A stretch of DNA of 64,000 bases from Gordionus sp. m RMFG-2023 (lineage: Eukaryota > Nematomorpha > Gordioida > Chordodea > Parachordodidae). A program made the translations under genes and the position numbers. The notes beneath the pieces were generated by a model, which made no database searches, had not been told where the DNA came from, and saw only the letters and a program-made list of their open reading frames with translations. Below, piece by piece: positions 33,610 to 46,604 of the stretch (position 1 is the stretch's first letter; the number at the start of each line of letters is the position of its first letter). The stretch spans positions 23,004,846 through 23,068,845 of the forward strand of contig NC_088779.1 in the NCBI RefSeq assembly GCF_954871325.1, read 5' to 3'.

Positions 33610-34035
33610 AATTTAAGGATTTATTCTAAGAAATCATAATCTCTTCTTAAGATCTTTATTTTTATATATCCAGATTTTAATAGATTAACCCAAATTAAGT
33701 TTCGATTTTTATATATAATTAGCTTCAATTTAAAAGAATTATTATGATATTTTGAACAATAAAATAATAAAATTATTTTATACCTATCATTATTAATAAA
33801 TATAAATACATTTCACTTCATTATAGCCTGATGAACTAATGGTTTAGGAAGCCCCGTGTAGAGGTTTAACACCGCTATTGGGGCTTTTTGGGCAAAGTTT
33901 CAACATTTACAAAAAATAAAACTTCAAAAATACGATTATATTGCTAAAAATATTTATAAGGCACCTTTGTAGAGAATAGTTATAGGTATCGATTCATATA
34001 TTGTTTTTTATAATTTCTAAAAAAACACATGAGTT
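33610..34035. mobile_element. Truncated copy of the TA-target MITE family
   Basis: Sequence from TTATTCTAAGAAATCATAAT through AATGGTTTAGGAAGCCCCGT and TTGGGGCTTTTTGGGCAAAG to ACACATGAGTTAAACC follows 6770-7190 of the MITE at 6310-7225 with many substitutions. Neither terminal repeat is intact, so this is an older broken relative. Confidence 0.65.
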
Positions 34036-35169
34036 AAACCTATTATATATTTAACTTAACGAGTAAGGCCTGTATATTTCTTCAAATACCTGCAGTTTAA
34101 AATAAATCCGGGCCTAGTCTAAGAATATTTTAAATACTGGGCGGGACATAAAAAAAATTCTCAAAAATACCCGGGCCGGGTCGAATATTTTAAATCGGGA
34201 CTATTATATATTATATAATATATAAAATAATAAATTAATCAAATAAAATATTTTTAAAAATTATTGTATTTGATTTTTTAAACACAGCCCGATTAAGTAG
34301 CCAAAATATTATCTAAGCCTTGACTTGGTAAAAGAGGTCCAAACCTTATTGCCACCTTTAAGCAAAATTTCCCATAATATTATTTTTGCTAAAATTTTAA
34401 TCATAACTGTTTTTTTTTAAACAACCGAAATCGGACCTGACCGTTCAACAACACTACTTAGAAAAATATATCACATTCTTTCACTTCTCATATTGCCATT
34501 TCGAAACCATTTTATCGATCCTTAGAAAATACTTAACAAATTTATAAAATAAAGGTAAAATATATAACAAATTATTCAACTAATCATAATTAATTTTAGT
34601 GAAATTATAAATTTTATACACTCAATTATTTACTACTTTTCTTGGATTTATAAACGAACCGTGAATTTATATATTTTTTTAAAATTCAAACCAAAATTTT
34701 CTTTTATATAAATTTGTCGTTAAAAAATATTGTATAAACAAGGGTCGCAAAAAAAATATTCTTATACCCAGGCCGTAATTTTTTAAAAAAAATAACGAGT
34801 CTGGACTAAAAAAAATTTTTTTATAATTAGCCAGGTAGATTTGTTTTACAAATCCAGGCCAACCCGTGAAATTGTAACTTCTGCAGGACATCGATTTTTT
34901 TCAAACATAAAAATACAAATCATAATATTATTTATAATATAAATAGAAGTATTATATGATATTATACGTCCATTAATAAAGTTTCTCCTTAATTTTTAAT
35001 GATATTTTATAAAATCCTACTCTAATTTTTATTTTTACAATTAAGATGAAAAGGAATCATAATTATAATTAACTCTATAAAAGAGCGATTATATGTAATT
35101 CTAATTAGTAATTAATTACCAATTTTAGGAAAGGAATTGATTAATTAAATAAATTGTCATTAAGAATTA
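34036..35169. other. Repeat-rich intergenic DNA with GGCCCGG-type block
   Basis: Around 34110-34200 lie GGGCCTAGTC, CTGGGCGGGACA and ACCCGGGCCGGGTCG in otherwise AT-rich DNA, similar in type to 33342-33388 and 48205-48425. These look like ends of a low-complexity DNA transposon family. The rest, including weaker echoes near 34770-34870, shows no gene. Confidence 0.4.
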
Positions 35170-35823
35170 AATTGCATTTTATAATAATTATGATCATCCC
35201 TAGTTTTTAGACAACCATCTATGTAAAATCGATTATTACTCACTAGCCTATCTTTTGTCATAAATCCTTTAGTCAGCTTTTTTATACATTTCAACTATCT
35301 TCTATAAATTGTACATATTCCCCAGGAGTTATGGAATATTTAATTGAGATCTGATTATTTTATTACAAGGTCATGGTTGGAGGGGGGGGGGGTAGTATTT
35401 TTTTATATGGTATTGATTTTACAAAACTATACTGGCCCGGATTTTTTTCTGAATAAAATTTAGCCGGCCCCTGGAATTTTTTAAAATTTTATTAATTTAA
35501 ATAATTTTCTATGCATTTTGAAATAATTTTTATAAATGGCGACTATGGAAGAAACGTAAGAACTAGCTAAAAAAAAGAATTGAATATAAATAAAAAAAAA
35601 TTAATAAATTAGTTGGAAAAAAAAATGAATGCCAAAATCTGGAAGATTCTTTCATAACATTAAAGGCATAAAACTTTTCTACATGAAAAGATACAACAGG
35701 AAAAAAAAGAGAAACCAGAGTTGATTACTACAAAGTTCATTCAAGAACTAAATAAAATTATTTTAAATTTCGCACTGATAATTAAAAAAAATAATATTTG
35801 GGATACATCACAATTTCAAAAGA

Positions 35824-35990
35824 GAAATTGAAAATATGATCAGTGAATGAATATCCCGGGTTTATTTATTTTTTTGAAAATTTACAGCTTATTCCTACCC
35901 AAGCCAGGAATTGAAAATATGATCAGTGAATGAATATCCCGGGTTTATTTTTTTTGAAAATTTACAGCTTATTTCTACCCAAGCCCGGCT
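35824..35990. repeat. 82-bp tandem duplication upstream of the first Cys-rich gene
   Basis: GAAATTGAAAATATGATCAG through TTACAGCTTATTCCTACCCA occurs twice back to back. The duplicated segment at 52555-52640 has only one copy, so the doubling followed the gene duplication. Confidence 0.85.
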
Positions 35991-36573
35991 TTGATGATCT
36001 GATATTTGACATAGTAAAAAAAAACTTAATAGTTAGAAAAAAAATTTGAATTATTTAAATGATAATGATAAATCATTATAATGAATCTTTACCAAATGAT
36101 ATGCAATAATTAGTTATATAAATTTAATTTATTAGGGAAAACAAATTATACATTACCAAAGCGTCTACTTCCTCACAAAGTATGCCTCAAATTAACCCAC
36201 TTTATAATTAAAAGAAAAAGAAAAAATACCTTTTAGCGAATTAAATGAATGTAAATTGAATACATACCACCTATCATTCCTTAATTTTTATGTTGAATCT
36301 TCTTTTTCAATTGATATAACATTTTAATAATGTGCTAGAAAAGGGAAAAATTAAGTCTGTTTTAATTTATGAGGAGATAATTGAAGAATCATGATATTAA
36401 AGAAGAAAATATATCGCACATAATCCAGTTTTTGGTTTGATGAAAAATCTAATTCGAATTATGATTATTTAATTTTTTTTATGTATAACGTTTAATTTGA
36501 AATATTCATTTATTTTACTTTAAAATTTTTACTCTTTTTTTCATTTTACATTTTTATTAATTTAAAACCAAAA

Positions 36574-39500
36574 ATGTTAAAACCCCAAATAATTATATTC
36601 CTAACGCAAATATGTGTCTTAAACTCGGTATGATTATATTTTGTAAATGATTCATAGATTTGTAAGAAAAAATTTATTATCTGAAATGGTCCTTCCCAAA
36701 TTTAAAACAAAAAAACTAATCGTAAAAGTTATACATTTATAAAAAAATATCTCAATTTAGTCAATTTTTTTTTAAAGTAGTTAAATCAAAATTTTATCTA
36801 AAACAATATTATTATAGCCTTGCGATTCGGCCAAAATGAGTTAAAGCATTCTGCTATTTTCGGGGAAAGTGCAGATAATGTTAAAATCTTGAGGCTTTTC
36901 TAAATAACACTAACATAAAGTAGTTAAATTGAAGGAGTAATTTCAATAATCATACACTAACATAAAATTTATTAAAAACTATATAACCCCGAACCTTTAC
37001 ACAGTTACCGCCAAAACAAGTCAAAATGTTAGGTCAAGAGGATATCGGCGCTATTGATTTCGAAGATTCATTTCAATATGGAAACGATCAACAAGGGGCA
37101 CAACAAAAGAAAAGTCCACCGTCTCAAATTAAAAACCAAATCAATCAAGATTCATTTTTTACACCAGGTTACTTTGTTAATTTTTAAGTATTTTATTTAT
37201 TTGATTTTAAATTTTATATTGGAGGGAGATCAGAGCACTTGGTGTCAAGGGGCACACCTGACTCAAATTCATCTTATTTAATTTTTTTTTATTAAATATA
37301 CCTTTCGAAAAAATATTATCGTCAAAATAAATATTAAATTTTGGGAGAAAATTTTGCTTGGAATTTTACTGAAGAGTTTAAAATAAATAACATATAAAAT
37401 TTAAAAAAAACTCTTCTCTATTACCCGTGGAAATTTTAAAACAGTAGATCATCTTTTTCGATTTAGGCTTGAGACTTGGGGCACATCCGACCCAGCATAT
37501 TTGAAGGATTATTTACATTCACTTTTTATAAGAATTTTATCGTAATTTTTTAAAAATTAGGATTTCACGGGTTTCTCTCCTATTATATAATGGTTAAGAT
37601 ATGCTTTGTTTGCAAAATATTCATCCGTTGTTCTGATTTTTATATATGGTGAAAATCCACGACTAATTTGACCCCAATAGATTATTTTTAAAAATAATTT
37701 ATATGCTACTTACCTACATTAGAATTTTTTTTTATTAATTTCGAAACCCAGTGTTTTTTTTTGAAAAAATTATCAACATTTAGGGCCTATAAATACTGAT
37801 GATTCCATTTTTAAAAAAATGATATTTCTTAAAATTTGTTATCAAAAATAAAATCAAAAAAAATTTCAATATTATTCCAGTTATACTATAAATGTTCGTA
37901 AAATTTTCTCTAATTATAAAAGGTGATTCAAACTTTGCAATAAAAGTTAAATTACATATTAATATTATTTAATATCATCAATTATAATCATGTCTTGAAA
38001 AAATTTACATATTTGACACATGAAAAATTTAATAAGTTAATTAATTAAAAATATTTTTTTTGTGAGTGATGCACATTGGTGTTGTTAAATGGCTCGATTT
38101 TTTTTTCAAAAACCGCCAACCTTATTTTAGTCAAAAAATGTCACGAAAGATTGGAGATTGATTATAGGTGGCAGAAAGGTTGAGACATCTATTAACAAAA
38201 TTCTGAGGCTTGCGTAATATTATTTTGGATAAAATATTAAACTAATGCCCGTTACTAAAATCTAAATTGAGACAAAATTTAAATATCAGTCTCTTAAATT
38301 TAAAAAATGGGATTAATTACGCCTGAAAGTTTAACTGGATTCCGATCTCCCATACTTTTAAGATAAAATTTTTTAAAATTTAAAGAAAAATAAAATACCT
38401 ATTTATTTTATTAGCCATTACCGAGTTCTCTCTTCCAGTTCTTCCCCTTAATATTTTTGGATTGTAATTTGAATTTGATAAATTTGTCACTCCCCCCCCC
38501 CTGCTCATTCCATATTTTTGCCTGGGTTTGAAATATTTAAGTGTAATTTAATCAATTTTAAATAAAAATGAGAGTGTCAGATCGGAAACTTTATTTTTAA
38601 GGAATGAATGAATATATATGCTATATAATTTAAAATTATTTGATAGATAATTTTATTAAAACTGATATAAAAATAACTTTTCATAATAATTAAATTAATA
38701 TAATTTTTTTTAAAAATATGAAATTATATTTACACAAATATACAAATGAAGAATAATATATGATTAAATAGTAGGTATTATAATATAATTATAACAGCGA
38801 TAATATTTGTGCATTTTAAAATGATTACAAATTTTGAAAACATTTTTTTTAAAATTGAATAAACGAACTTGTCCCAATATTGATGTAGATTGTAGATTAT
38901 GCCCAAATAGCGCAGCGTTACCTAATGTGATTTGCGGTGTTAGAGGTGGTATTATTTGTCCAAGCAATTTTTTTTGCGATCTTAGACCGACATCTAAAAA
39001 AGTACAAGATCAATATGGTTGTTGCTGCCCTTTCCCTACTGCACCTCGTAAGTCGTATTTTATTATATAATAGAATAAAAATGTTGTTTTTTTAAGATAT
39101 TATAAAGGAAACTTAATTACCATCGACATTTGATAAATTGTTTTTAACATTCAAGGAATCAATAAAAATACTCTAGAGAGGGGTATTTTTAATTAGGTGG
39201 TGAGGGAAATACGTTTTGCTAATTTTTCCACATTTGAAAGAGGGGCTGGGGAGAATGGGAGAATTTTTTAATTCGCTCAATATTTACAAAGACCCAGTAA
39301 GAAAATTTATGAGGGAGCACCCCACTCCCTCATTTAACGCCAAATGCTATTCTAGATAATATAGAAATATAGAGACAAATCTTATAAACCAAATATGATC
39401 CCAAAGAAGTATTTCTAAGAATTGTCAATTATTCTCGTAAATTGCCCCTTCAGGTTATTAACCACCCACCCATTTTTTTACAGGATATCGAAATGTAGGT

Positions 39501-39905
39501 TTAGTTTTATAAATTAGTAAATAAATGTTTATTAAAAAAATTTTTTTTAATATACATAGTGTATAATTAAATCAAATAAAAAATATATACTTAAAATAAG
39601 CCGGATTTGTGACTTCGAACATATCGACAGCTTTGAGTACAGCAGTGACTTTGAGCCCAACAACCTCGACTCAAATAACTCCAATAGTGACAATTCAGGT
39701 TGTAACACAGAACCCATTCGCTTGTGGGGATCCAGGGACCATGGTAGCTGGCTGCGATCCTTGTTCAAATATTGTACAATGTCTAAACGGTGCTACCTCC
39801 GTCGTCTGCGTTCCCCGGAATTGTAATTATGTATGCGAGGCTGTTTTTATTGACGCCATCAATAATATATTCACCACTTGCATTCAATTCATGTTCATGG
39901 GCTAA
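36574..39905 (+). CDS. Secreted two-module cysteine-rich protein, copy 1 (226 aa)
   Basis: Exons 36574-36627, 37005-37167, 38889-39047 and 39601-39905. Exon 1 is exactly a signal peptide (MLKPQIIIFLTQICVLNS). Exon 2 gives a polar Gln/Lys-rich region (QEDIGAIDFEDSF). Exon 3 is an eight-cysteine module (DCRLCPNSA, ICGVRGGIICPSNFFC, YGCCCP) resembling lustrin-type extracellular repeats. Exon 4 has a Ser/Thr-rich linker and a second eight-cysteine module (MVAGCDPCSNIVQC, VCVPRNCNYVC), with a faint peritrophin-A-like C-x5-C-x8-C spacing, ending CIQFMFMG. The acceptor at 38887-38888 was chosen because it keeps phase 1 and because the sister copy has a stop just upstream of it. Function is unknown; an extracellular matrix, capsule or secretion role is inferred from architecture only. 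Nearly the same protein is encoded at 53188. Confidence 0.75.
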
Positions 39906-40046
39906 TCACGTCAACATTTGTTAATTTTAAAGCTGGTTACATAAAATAAGATAATTATATAAATTAAAATATATAATATATTTTCTGACTATAAATAAAA
40001 TAATAATAGTGGCATAAATACTCTAGCGATATAATTTGTTCAATTC

Positions 40047-40052
40047 AATAAA
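40047..40052 (+). promoter_or_regulatory. Poly(A) signal AATAAA, first Cys-rich gene
   Basis: AATAAA lies 142 bp after the stop codon, in a 3' region conserved almost base for base with 56310-56315 downstream of the sister gene. Confidence 0.55.
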
Positions 40053-40775
40053 CATTAGTTATTTTTAAACATCAATTAATCCACAAGTATTTATACTTAT
40101 TAAATATTTAACCCTTATATTTTTCTATCAATAATCTCCTGAAAATCATTGAGTTTTTTTAAAGAAGTACTTAAATGCGCTGTCTTTTAAATCAAAATTC
40201 TCAGTTATAAATTATTAGTTTAACAGTTTTAATTTAATGGAACGCATTTAATTAAAAAATACTGGTTACCTATTTAAGCCTTATAATTTTTCTAAAATTT
40301 CTATATTTATGTCCAGTGTCATTTTTGTCCGAGGTATTTATCTTCAGTGTGTTTTTTTCAACGTACTTTTGCTGCCTTATTGTCCAGGACATTTCTGACT
40401 TGAATTAGTTAATTTCATATTCAAATGTTGAGTTTTTACAGTTTTAAATTATTAACAAAACCCTCAGTTTTATATATAAATTAAAATCTAATTATATTAT
40501 GGTAATTCTTAACCCATATGTTTCCTATTTCGAATTCCAAATATTTGTGTGAAATAATTGTTTTATATCTATTAATTACTATAGAAATTCAAATATTATC
40601 AAGTCAATAATAAATTCTATTTTCAAATTATTTTTTATAAATTAAATTAAATTCATTTTGTTTACTTTATCTTGAAAAGGTAATATTTAAAAATCTTGGC
40701 ATTTTAATTGTTTTTTTTATTAAAATTTTTTTATATCTATTACAAGGTATATACATTATCTAATATATATATTTT

Positions 40776-41039
40776 AAAACATAATTGTTTAATTATAACG
40801 AAAAATATTTTTTTGTGGTTAAATTCTAAATATAGTTGCAATGCAAAATATAAATAAAATTAACAAAACAGTTTTTAATATATAATAAATAACTATATTT
40901 GATGAACTAGGAGGGAAAATGGGAGTGTTTCGAAAAAACATTTGTAGTTCCCCTTTAGGATTTCAAATTAGATTTTTTGTTTAAGAGATAGGGACTCGTT
41001 TTTGACCCCTGTCCTTAACGAAATTCTTCTACCCAATTA
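40776..41039. other. Short AT-rich interval, no gene
   Basis: Nothing recognisable between the end of the duplication and the LINE remnant. Confidence 0.5.
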
Positions 41040-42510
41040 ATTTAGGAACTTTAGAAATTGGGGACCGGAGTTTCCAAGGACGCTAAAAAATGGGGGAATA
41101 AATATAAAAGAATTAGGGAGGAATCTATATTTATTAAACCTATAGGTTTCTTGTAGTTCCAAGGGGTCGGTATTTCCGTTAGCCGGAAAGGAGGTAACAC
41201 AAGAGACGTCCCAGACAAGTCTTTTGCCGCCGAGTAAGCGGGCATAGAGACGAGGGACCAATTGAAATCGGAAAAATTTAAGCCTAAAAGGGATTCGATA
41301 AAATGTTTAAATTTTAATTCGAAGACATTAAGGAGAGTATTGTACTGGAAAACGGGGGAAGATTTAAATAAATGTAAGAATTTCGGTAGAAAAAGACATA
41401 TTTTAATGAGAAAGAAGAACTGATGCTTGGGGAGATGAGAAAGATTCTTGAGTGAATTGGAAAGGGACTGGATCAAATTGTCAAAAGTTTTTTGACAAAA
41501 GGAAGTTGAAAAACCGATAGGGGAACCTAAAAGACAGAGTTCCTCGTGCGGAATGATTGTAAAATCTAAGGGAGAGATAAAATCCTTATTGTTTAGGGAG
41601 GAAATTTCACACTTTTTAAAGACCAATTTTAGAAGCTTCCATTTCAACGTACTCTATGGCCGACATAACATTGGATAAAGAACCGCCAAAAGAGCTATCG
41701 TCGAGATACCATAAATTAATGTCTAATTTGAAATCAGGCTTTAAATTTTTGATCACATCCTGAATCCCTATAGTAAAGAGCAAGGGACCTAGTGGATCAC
41801 CTTGCTCAATCCCCTCTCCGAAGGATATGGAAAATTCCCCGAATTTGAGTAACGAAGGGAATCCATAATTGGAATTAAGGAAATTCTAGTATTTTGGGAA
41901 ATGGTGTAAAAAAGATGGTAAGAATGCCCTCCTATGGATGGTGTTGAAGGCATTTCTGAAGTCTAATTTGCAGAAAACCTTATCGGCCTCAGTATTTATA
42001 AAAATGCGCGCAACATGTGAGGCCACTTCACACCCACCTCTCACTCCAAATCCTAACTGTGAAGGAAATAAGAAGGAACTGGCCTTAGGCCGAATCCTAT
42101 TTACAATAGCCTTGGCGACACGACGAAAGAATGACCCTATGGATATGGGTCTAATGCCACCATCCGGTTTGGTTAAAGAAACAAGACGTGCGCCAAAAAG
42201 AATAGGACGAATACAAAGAGGAACTTCGCATACGAGGATATTATTGCAAAGTTCAGTTAATGATTTCAGCAAAGGGTAATAAAACCACTATCAGAGCATT
42301 GAATTAAATCCATAAAAAAACCAGGTCTGAAGCCGTCCAACCCACCTGTCGTCCCTTTTTTTAAAGGACTTTAAGTACTTAAGTACTTCATCACAGGTAA
42401 AAGGCATAGGGGAAGAGGCATGTGGGTGAATGTTAAAAGGGGAAGCTAGTGGATGTTTTTCAAGAAGTTGTTGAAAGATAGTAACGTTGATAGGTGAATA
42501 TACAAAAATG
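41040..42510 (-). mobile_element. LINE (non-LTR) reverse transcriptase remnant
   Basis: Reading leftwards: HPHASSPMPFTCDEVLKYLK (about 42430-42360), then GARLVSLTKPDGGIRPISIG, GFGVRGGCEVASH and CKLDFRNAFN (42272-41886). Then come EQGDPLGPLLF and WYLDDSS, the YxDD catalytic box (about 41800-41695), and thumb sequence to about 41240. Last, in another frame, comes GKRLVWDVSCVTSF with a KYRFLP-type motif (to about 41050). The order RT then a WD-TC/KY domain suggests a family with a C-terminal restriction-like endonuclease. At least two frame changes are present and the zinc-finger/RPDG part between RT and endonuclease is missing, so it is dead and 5'-truncated. Confidence 0.8.
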
Positions 42511-42635
42511 TTTAAACAAATATTAACTATAAATTATATAGTATGATCAAAAATAAAGAACTATTAGTTAGAAAATATATTTTATAATGTCAATGTACTA
42601 AATTTCATTATTAGGACATAGTTATTAAAATATTA

Positions 42636-43945
42636 CTAGCTGATAGCCCGTCAAGAATGACGGGGGAATCAGAATTTTCTATTTATGGTTAAATATTTTA
42701 CCTTTATTTGACGATGGATGAATCAGAATAGTCAAATGAGAGTAATAGATTATCCGTATTCATTCTTCCAAGATTTCTTTAAATTTTTAGAGAAAAAATC
42801 ATATTATAGAAAATATGGAATAAAAAAAAATGATTTGTGAATTGTGATATTTATCAATTCTTTTTCCACACCCAGACGTAATGTTTGCCCTCTCACTTCT
42901 TATAAAATCTACATTCATCTCAAAGAATCATTTAAATGCTTTAAAACCTTCCTAAATACTCTTTTAAAAAAAGATCTACCATCATAGATTCGAATCAAGG
43001 AGAAAAGTAATAATCCCCGTCATTGACCGGTTATCTTTATTAATCTAATAAAGGAGAAAATTCTGATTAAAGGGTTCTCAAAAGATCCCTAAATATACAT
43101 ATATAGAATTTTATAAAATGGATGCATTATATACACTAAAAAGTTATGCAACTTATTTTTGTAATCATCTTTAGCCCTCATAGAAGCAAAAACCAAGGAA
43201 CTGTTGTATGTTATAAATGATTGTCTAAATTTGAAAGTAAATCTTTTAAAAAATCTAGATATTGTAGAGAAGGCAATAAAACAGGATCTTCATGGCAGCA
43301 ATTTTTAAATTTTCCATGGGATAGTTTTTCAGAAAAAAATTATTAAGTATTTAAATATAATCTAAATAAGAAATTTATATAGGTCTTGTTTTTTTTATCA
43401 GAACCTGACTTGTAACTAGTATATTAAAAAATAAAAAAAATATAAAATTTACTGTTAGGATGAAACAATAATACTTTGCTCTTTTCAGTGCTACTACAAT
43501 TTGATTGTTTATTTCCAGTATTTGTTGAATGGTATCTTGTGCAGGAATCTAAAAAAAATAATAAAATTGTAACTAAGTTAAAAAATTTATCCATTGCCTA
43601 TGAGAGATATCCTTAAAAAAACTTATTTTATATATATGTTTTAATTATTTAAGATTGTGTAGTATAATATTGATATAAGATTGTGTAAGAATCTATAATA
43701 TCAGCTAATTCTAGTATATATGTTTATGATATATAATATATTAATGGTATCGTTGATGAATGAGTTCTAGTATATATGTTTATGATGTATAAGATGTTAA
43801 TGGAAGATTTGATGTTAATGTTAACATTGCTAAATGAGTGTTTGATATAATGGTGATTTTTATTGGACGAATATTTTTTGAAATAATACTATTGGCTATT
43901 ACGTTGTGACACTGTGACTGTGACACGGCTTATATATATTATAGA
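42636..43945 (-). mobile_element. Non-autonomous Helitron, 1310 bp, textbook ends
   Basis: On the minus strand it starts TCTATAATATATATAAGCCG (43945 downwards). It ends with the perfect seven-base-pair hairpin CCCGTCATTCTTGACGGG, then CTATCAG, then CTAG at 42639-42636. The bases outside are A and T as Helitrons require. No coding frame is present. The 3' end matches that of the Helitron at 19691-21115, so both belong to one family, although their interiors differ. Confidence 0.78.
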
Positions 43946-46600
43946 TATATTTTACTAGATTTACATAATAGTTACGTATAAATTTATCTATTTTAGATTG
44001 TCTTTTTATACAGATAAATTTACAGCATAACTGAGGTGTTCAAGCCCCTTAATAGCTATAGAGAGACTGTTGAAATATTTTTGCAAATTTTGGTTTGAAT
44101 TATTTCCTTTTTGTTAAACCAATTAGTTTTTGCCTCATTATAAGATACAATTACCTTAATTTTTGACTATTTTTGAAAATTAGCAAAACGCTAACGCTCT
44201 GAAGTTGGAAAATCTACAATTAAGATGTGGTTTGGTCCATGCCAGCAATCTGATATATTTATCTACTAAAAAAATGAGATGATTGGATAATATTTTCCAT
44301 ATAAATGTAGGTGATAAAACAAAATTTTAATAATCTGGCAAAAAACTCATAGTGTATACCAATTTGATTATGAAAAATAACCAAATATATTAATTAAGCA
44401 TATAAATATTAGTAGAGTCACTAGGAGAGGGGGCGAGCTTGAGCCCCCTAAATAATTTGAGGAACCTCATGATTTTTATTTTATTATAATCCAGTTTTTT
44501 CTTAAATTTAATAAATTTATCTTCATTTTTTTAATTTTTTTCCTTATTTTACCGACTTGAAAAATTATTTTGTCTAGTTTTAATAACTCATTTAATTTTA
44601 TTGAATAAAAATATTCTTATTTAAAAGTGAGCTATCTGCTGAATCTATTCAGAAATATAGGATTTGCAATCTTTTTCAAGAAGATTCATTTTTTACGCCA
44701 GGTTATTTTTTTTATATAATATTTATTTGCTCTTAAATTTCATGCTATTTTATAAATTGGTTTAAAATATATTTGTCAGTCAGTATTTACAAATTGAAGT
44801 GTTTTCATTTTGCCATTTATTTCAAATAAAGTATTTTTAAATGATAACGTGCGAATTGTCATGTTAATGAAAAAAATGCAAAATAGATTTATTCTTTGTT
44901 TACATTCATTTTTCATATATATTATATTTTTTAAAAAACCAAACGTTTTTTATAATATATAAAACGCCTCTGCTCAAATCGTAAGCAATAAACCCTATCA
45001 ATAAGTGTTAAATATAACATATTCAATATTGAACCAACCAAAATTTTAAACTATAGATGGAATCAATGTTTATTTATAATATTTATACCAAAAAAAATGG
45101 ACACTTTGAAAAGCGTCTATGGTCTATTCTGGGTGCTTGAATTTCAATCCGATCTCTATGTTCGTTTCTAGCATGAAAAGAATCATTTTGTCTAAAGATA
45201 ACTGAGTGATTCCTTCTTATAAGGGGATGATCGTGTTGCCCCATAATCTAGAATAGGTATTGAACGACTAACATCATGAAAAAAAATTAAATAAAGAAAA
45301 TACATCGTCAAAATCAGGAAATAATGAAAAAAAAATAATATTGTTGATAAAAACTGGTGGTTAAAAGTAAAAGCAGATCTTTATGAATTAGACATTCGTA
45401 TATCTTGAATTGCACCTAAAATATTGTATTAGTAGTGAAGAATTTTTTAATATAATTCCCTTTACACCATTCTCATTTATTTTGTTTTGTAAAAAATAAA
45501 AATCTTGATTTAAACGATTTCAAAAAATTGTTAAAATCAAAATTTTAGCCCAAAATATTACATAATCCTCGAGATTTCACTAAAAGAGAGAAACCCTTCT
45601 GCTAACTCTTGCCAAAATCTGATGGCTTATAGGTAATATTGTTAGCTAGCTAAAATATTATTTCAATTTATCAGTTTTTTAAAAAAAATTGGCTGAATCG
45701 AATTGAGATTTTAACAATACTACCCTTTTAGATAATTATCTAAGTCAAATAATTGAAGGGTTCTCGATTCATTGAAAAATTCTTATAAATCTAAGAATAT
45801 TGTAACTAATATATTAAAATATTATGCATTTTGAGCACTATTTCTATTAACGCTTGTACAAATGAAAAAGCATTTACTTAATTAAGAGGGATCAAACTTA
45901 AAAACTATCGATATTGATTTAGCAATTAAATAAAGCCTAATCAAGATTTCAGTCAACTAGAGATTCCGTCAAAAGGAACCAAACCTTTCTGTCATGTTAA
46001 TTTTGAGGGCTACTTAAGGTAATATTTATTTAGTTATAATACTGGTTTAACAATTTTAAAAATAAACTATCGAGGTTTAGAACAACAATACCCAATACTG
46101 ATGAAAACTTTTTAAAAAAATTGGCTCTACCAAATGCTCAAAAATTTATAATTTCTATTACAAATTTTATTTAGCAGATATTTATTTTACAGTGTCATAA
46201 TAGCAATAGCTCTATTTTTAGCTTCTTGCCGATTCCAAAAATACAAAAATCAAATTATTAGCCGAAATATATCATGAGCCTCGGGGTTATATACCGATAA
46301 TATCTATTTGGTAATTTATAACGGCATTACGAAATTTTACATAGTTTTATATGTCATGGTGTAATTCTCTGGAACCATTTTAAACAATCTTTTATAGAAG
46401 GGCTCATTAGGAAAATTTTTTTAGTTAAAATTAATAATTCACTCATATTATAACATTCCTGAAAAACTACCGAGATTAAATTTATGTTTTGATTTCTATT
46501 CTTTCATATTTTTAAATAATCGGATTCGCACAATAAATTATACTCATAAAAAATGTTCCGCTCATTTATTGAAAATTTTGTTATATGATTGTTATGGTAA
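43946..46600. other. Intergenic DNA, no intact gene
   Basis: AT-rich throughout. Near 44425 is a G-rich stretch (GAGAGGGGGCGAGCTTGAGC). The only recognisable item is the exon relic at 44676. Repeated short phrases on 45540-46260 (AAATATTACATAATCCTCGA, AAATATATCATGAGCCTCGG) suggest an old degenerate repeat of a few hundred bases. Confidence 0.4.
44676..44709 (+). pseudogene. Relic of exon 2 of the two-module Cys-rich gene family
   Basis: AAGAAGATTCATTTTTTACG then CCAGGTTATTTT repeats the 3' end of exon 2 and its donor site (QDSFFTP then GT) from the genes at 36574 and 53188. No signal exon or cysteine exon accompanies it. Probably the remains of a third gene copy between the two survivors. 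Confidence 0.6.
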
Positions 46601-46604
46601 AATT

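Larger units (their letters stand above)
35170..40775 (+). repeat. Gene-bearing segmental duplication, copy 1
   Basis: Matches 51680-57155 in direct orientation through upstream flank, all four exons, introns and 3' flank. Recognisable pairs include a long G-run at 35382 and 51822, AATATCCCGGGTTTATT at 35852 and 52579, and GTTGAGTTTTTACAGTTTTA at 40425 and 56841. The edges are approximate. The spacing of about 16.5 kb is now filled by LINE, Helitron and hAT remnants. Confidence 0.8.

Noticed and set aside
38834-39070. ATG-started 78-codon frame MKTFFLKLNKRTCPNIDVDC...
   Set aside because: The part before 38889 is intron: the sister copy has a stop there (ACTTAA), and the phase-1 acceptor after GATGTAG joins exon 2 cleanly.
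39547-39768. Minus-strand frame over the last exon of the first Cys-rich gene
   Set aside because: It is antisense to the conserved exon at 39601-39905 and is not the strand whose reading frame the sister copy preserves.
41938-42279. Plus-strand 113-codon frame
   Set aside because: It is the shadow of the LINE reverse transcriptase, which reads convincingly on the minus strand (GGIRPISIG, GFGVRGGCE).
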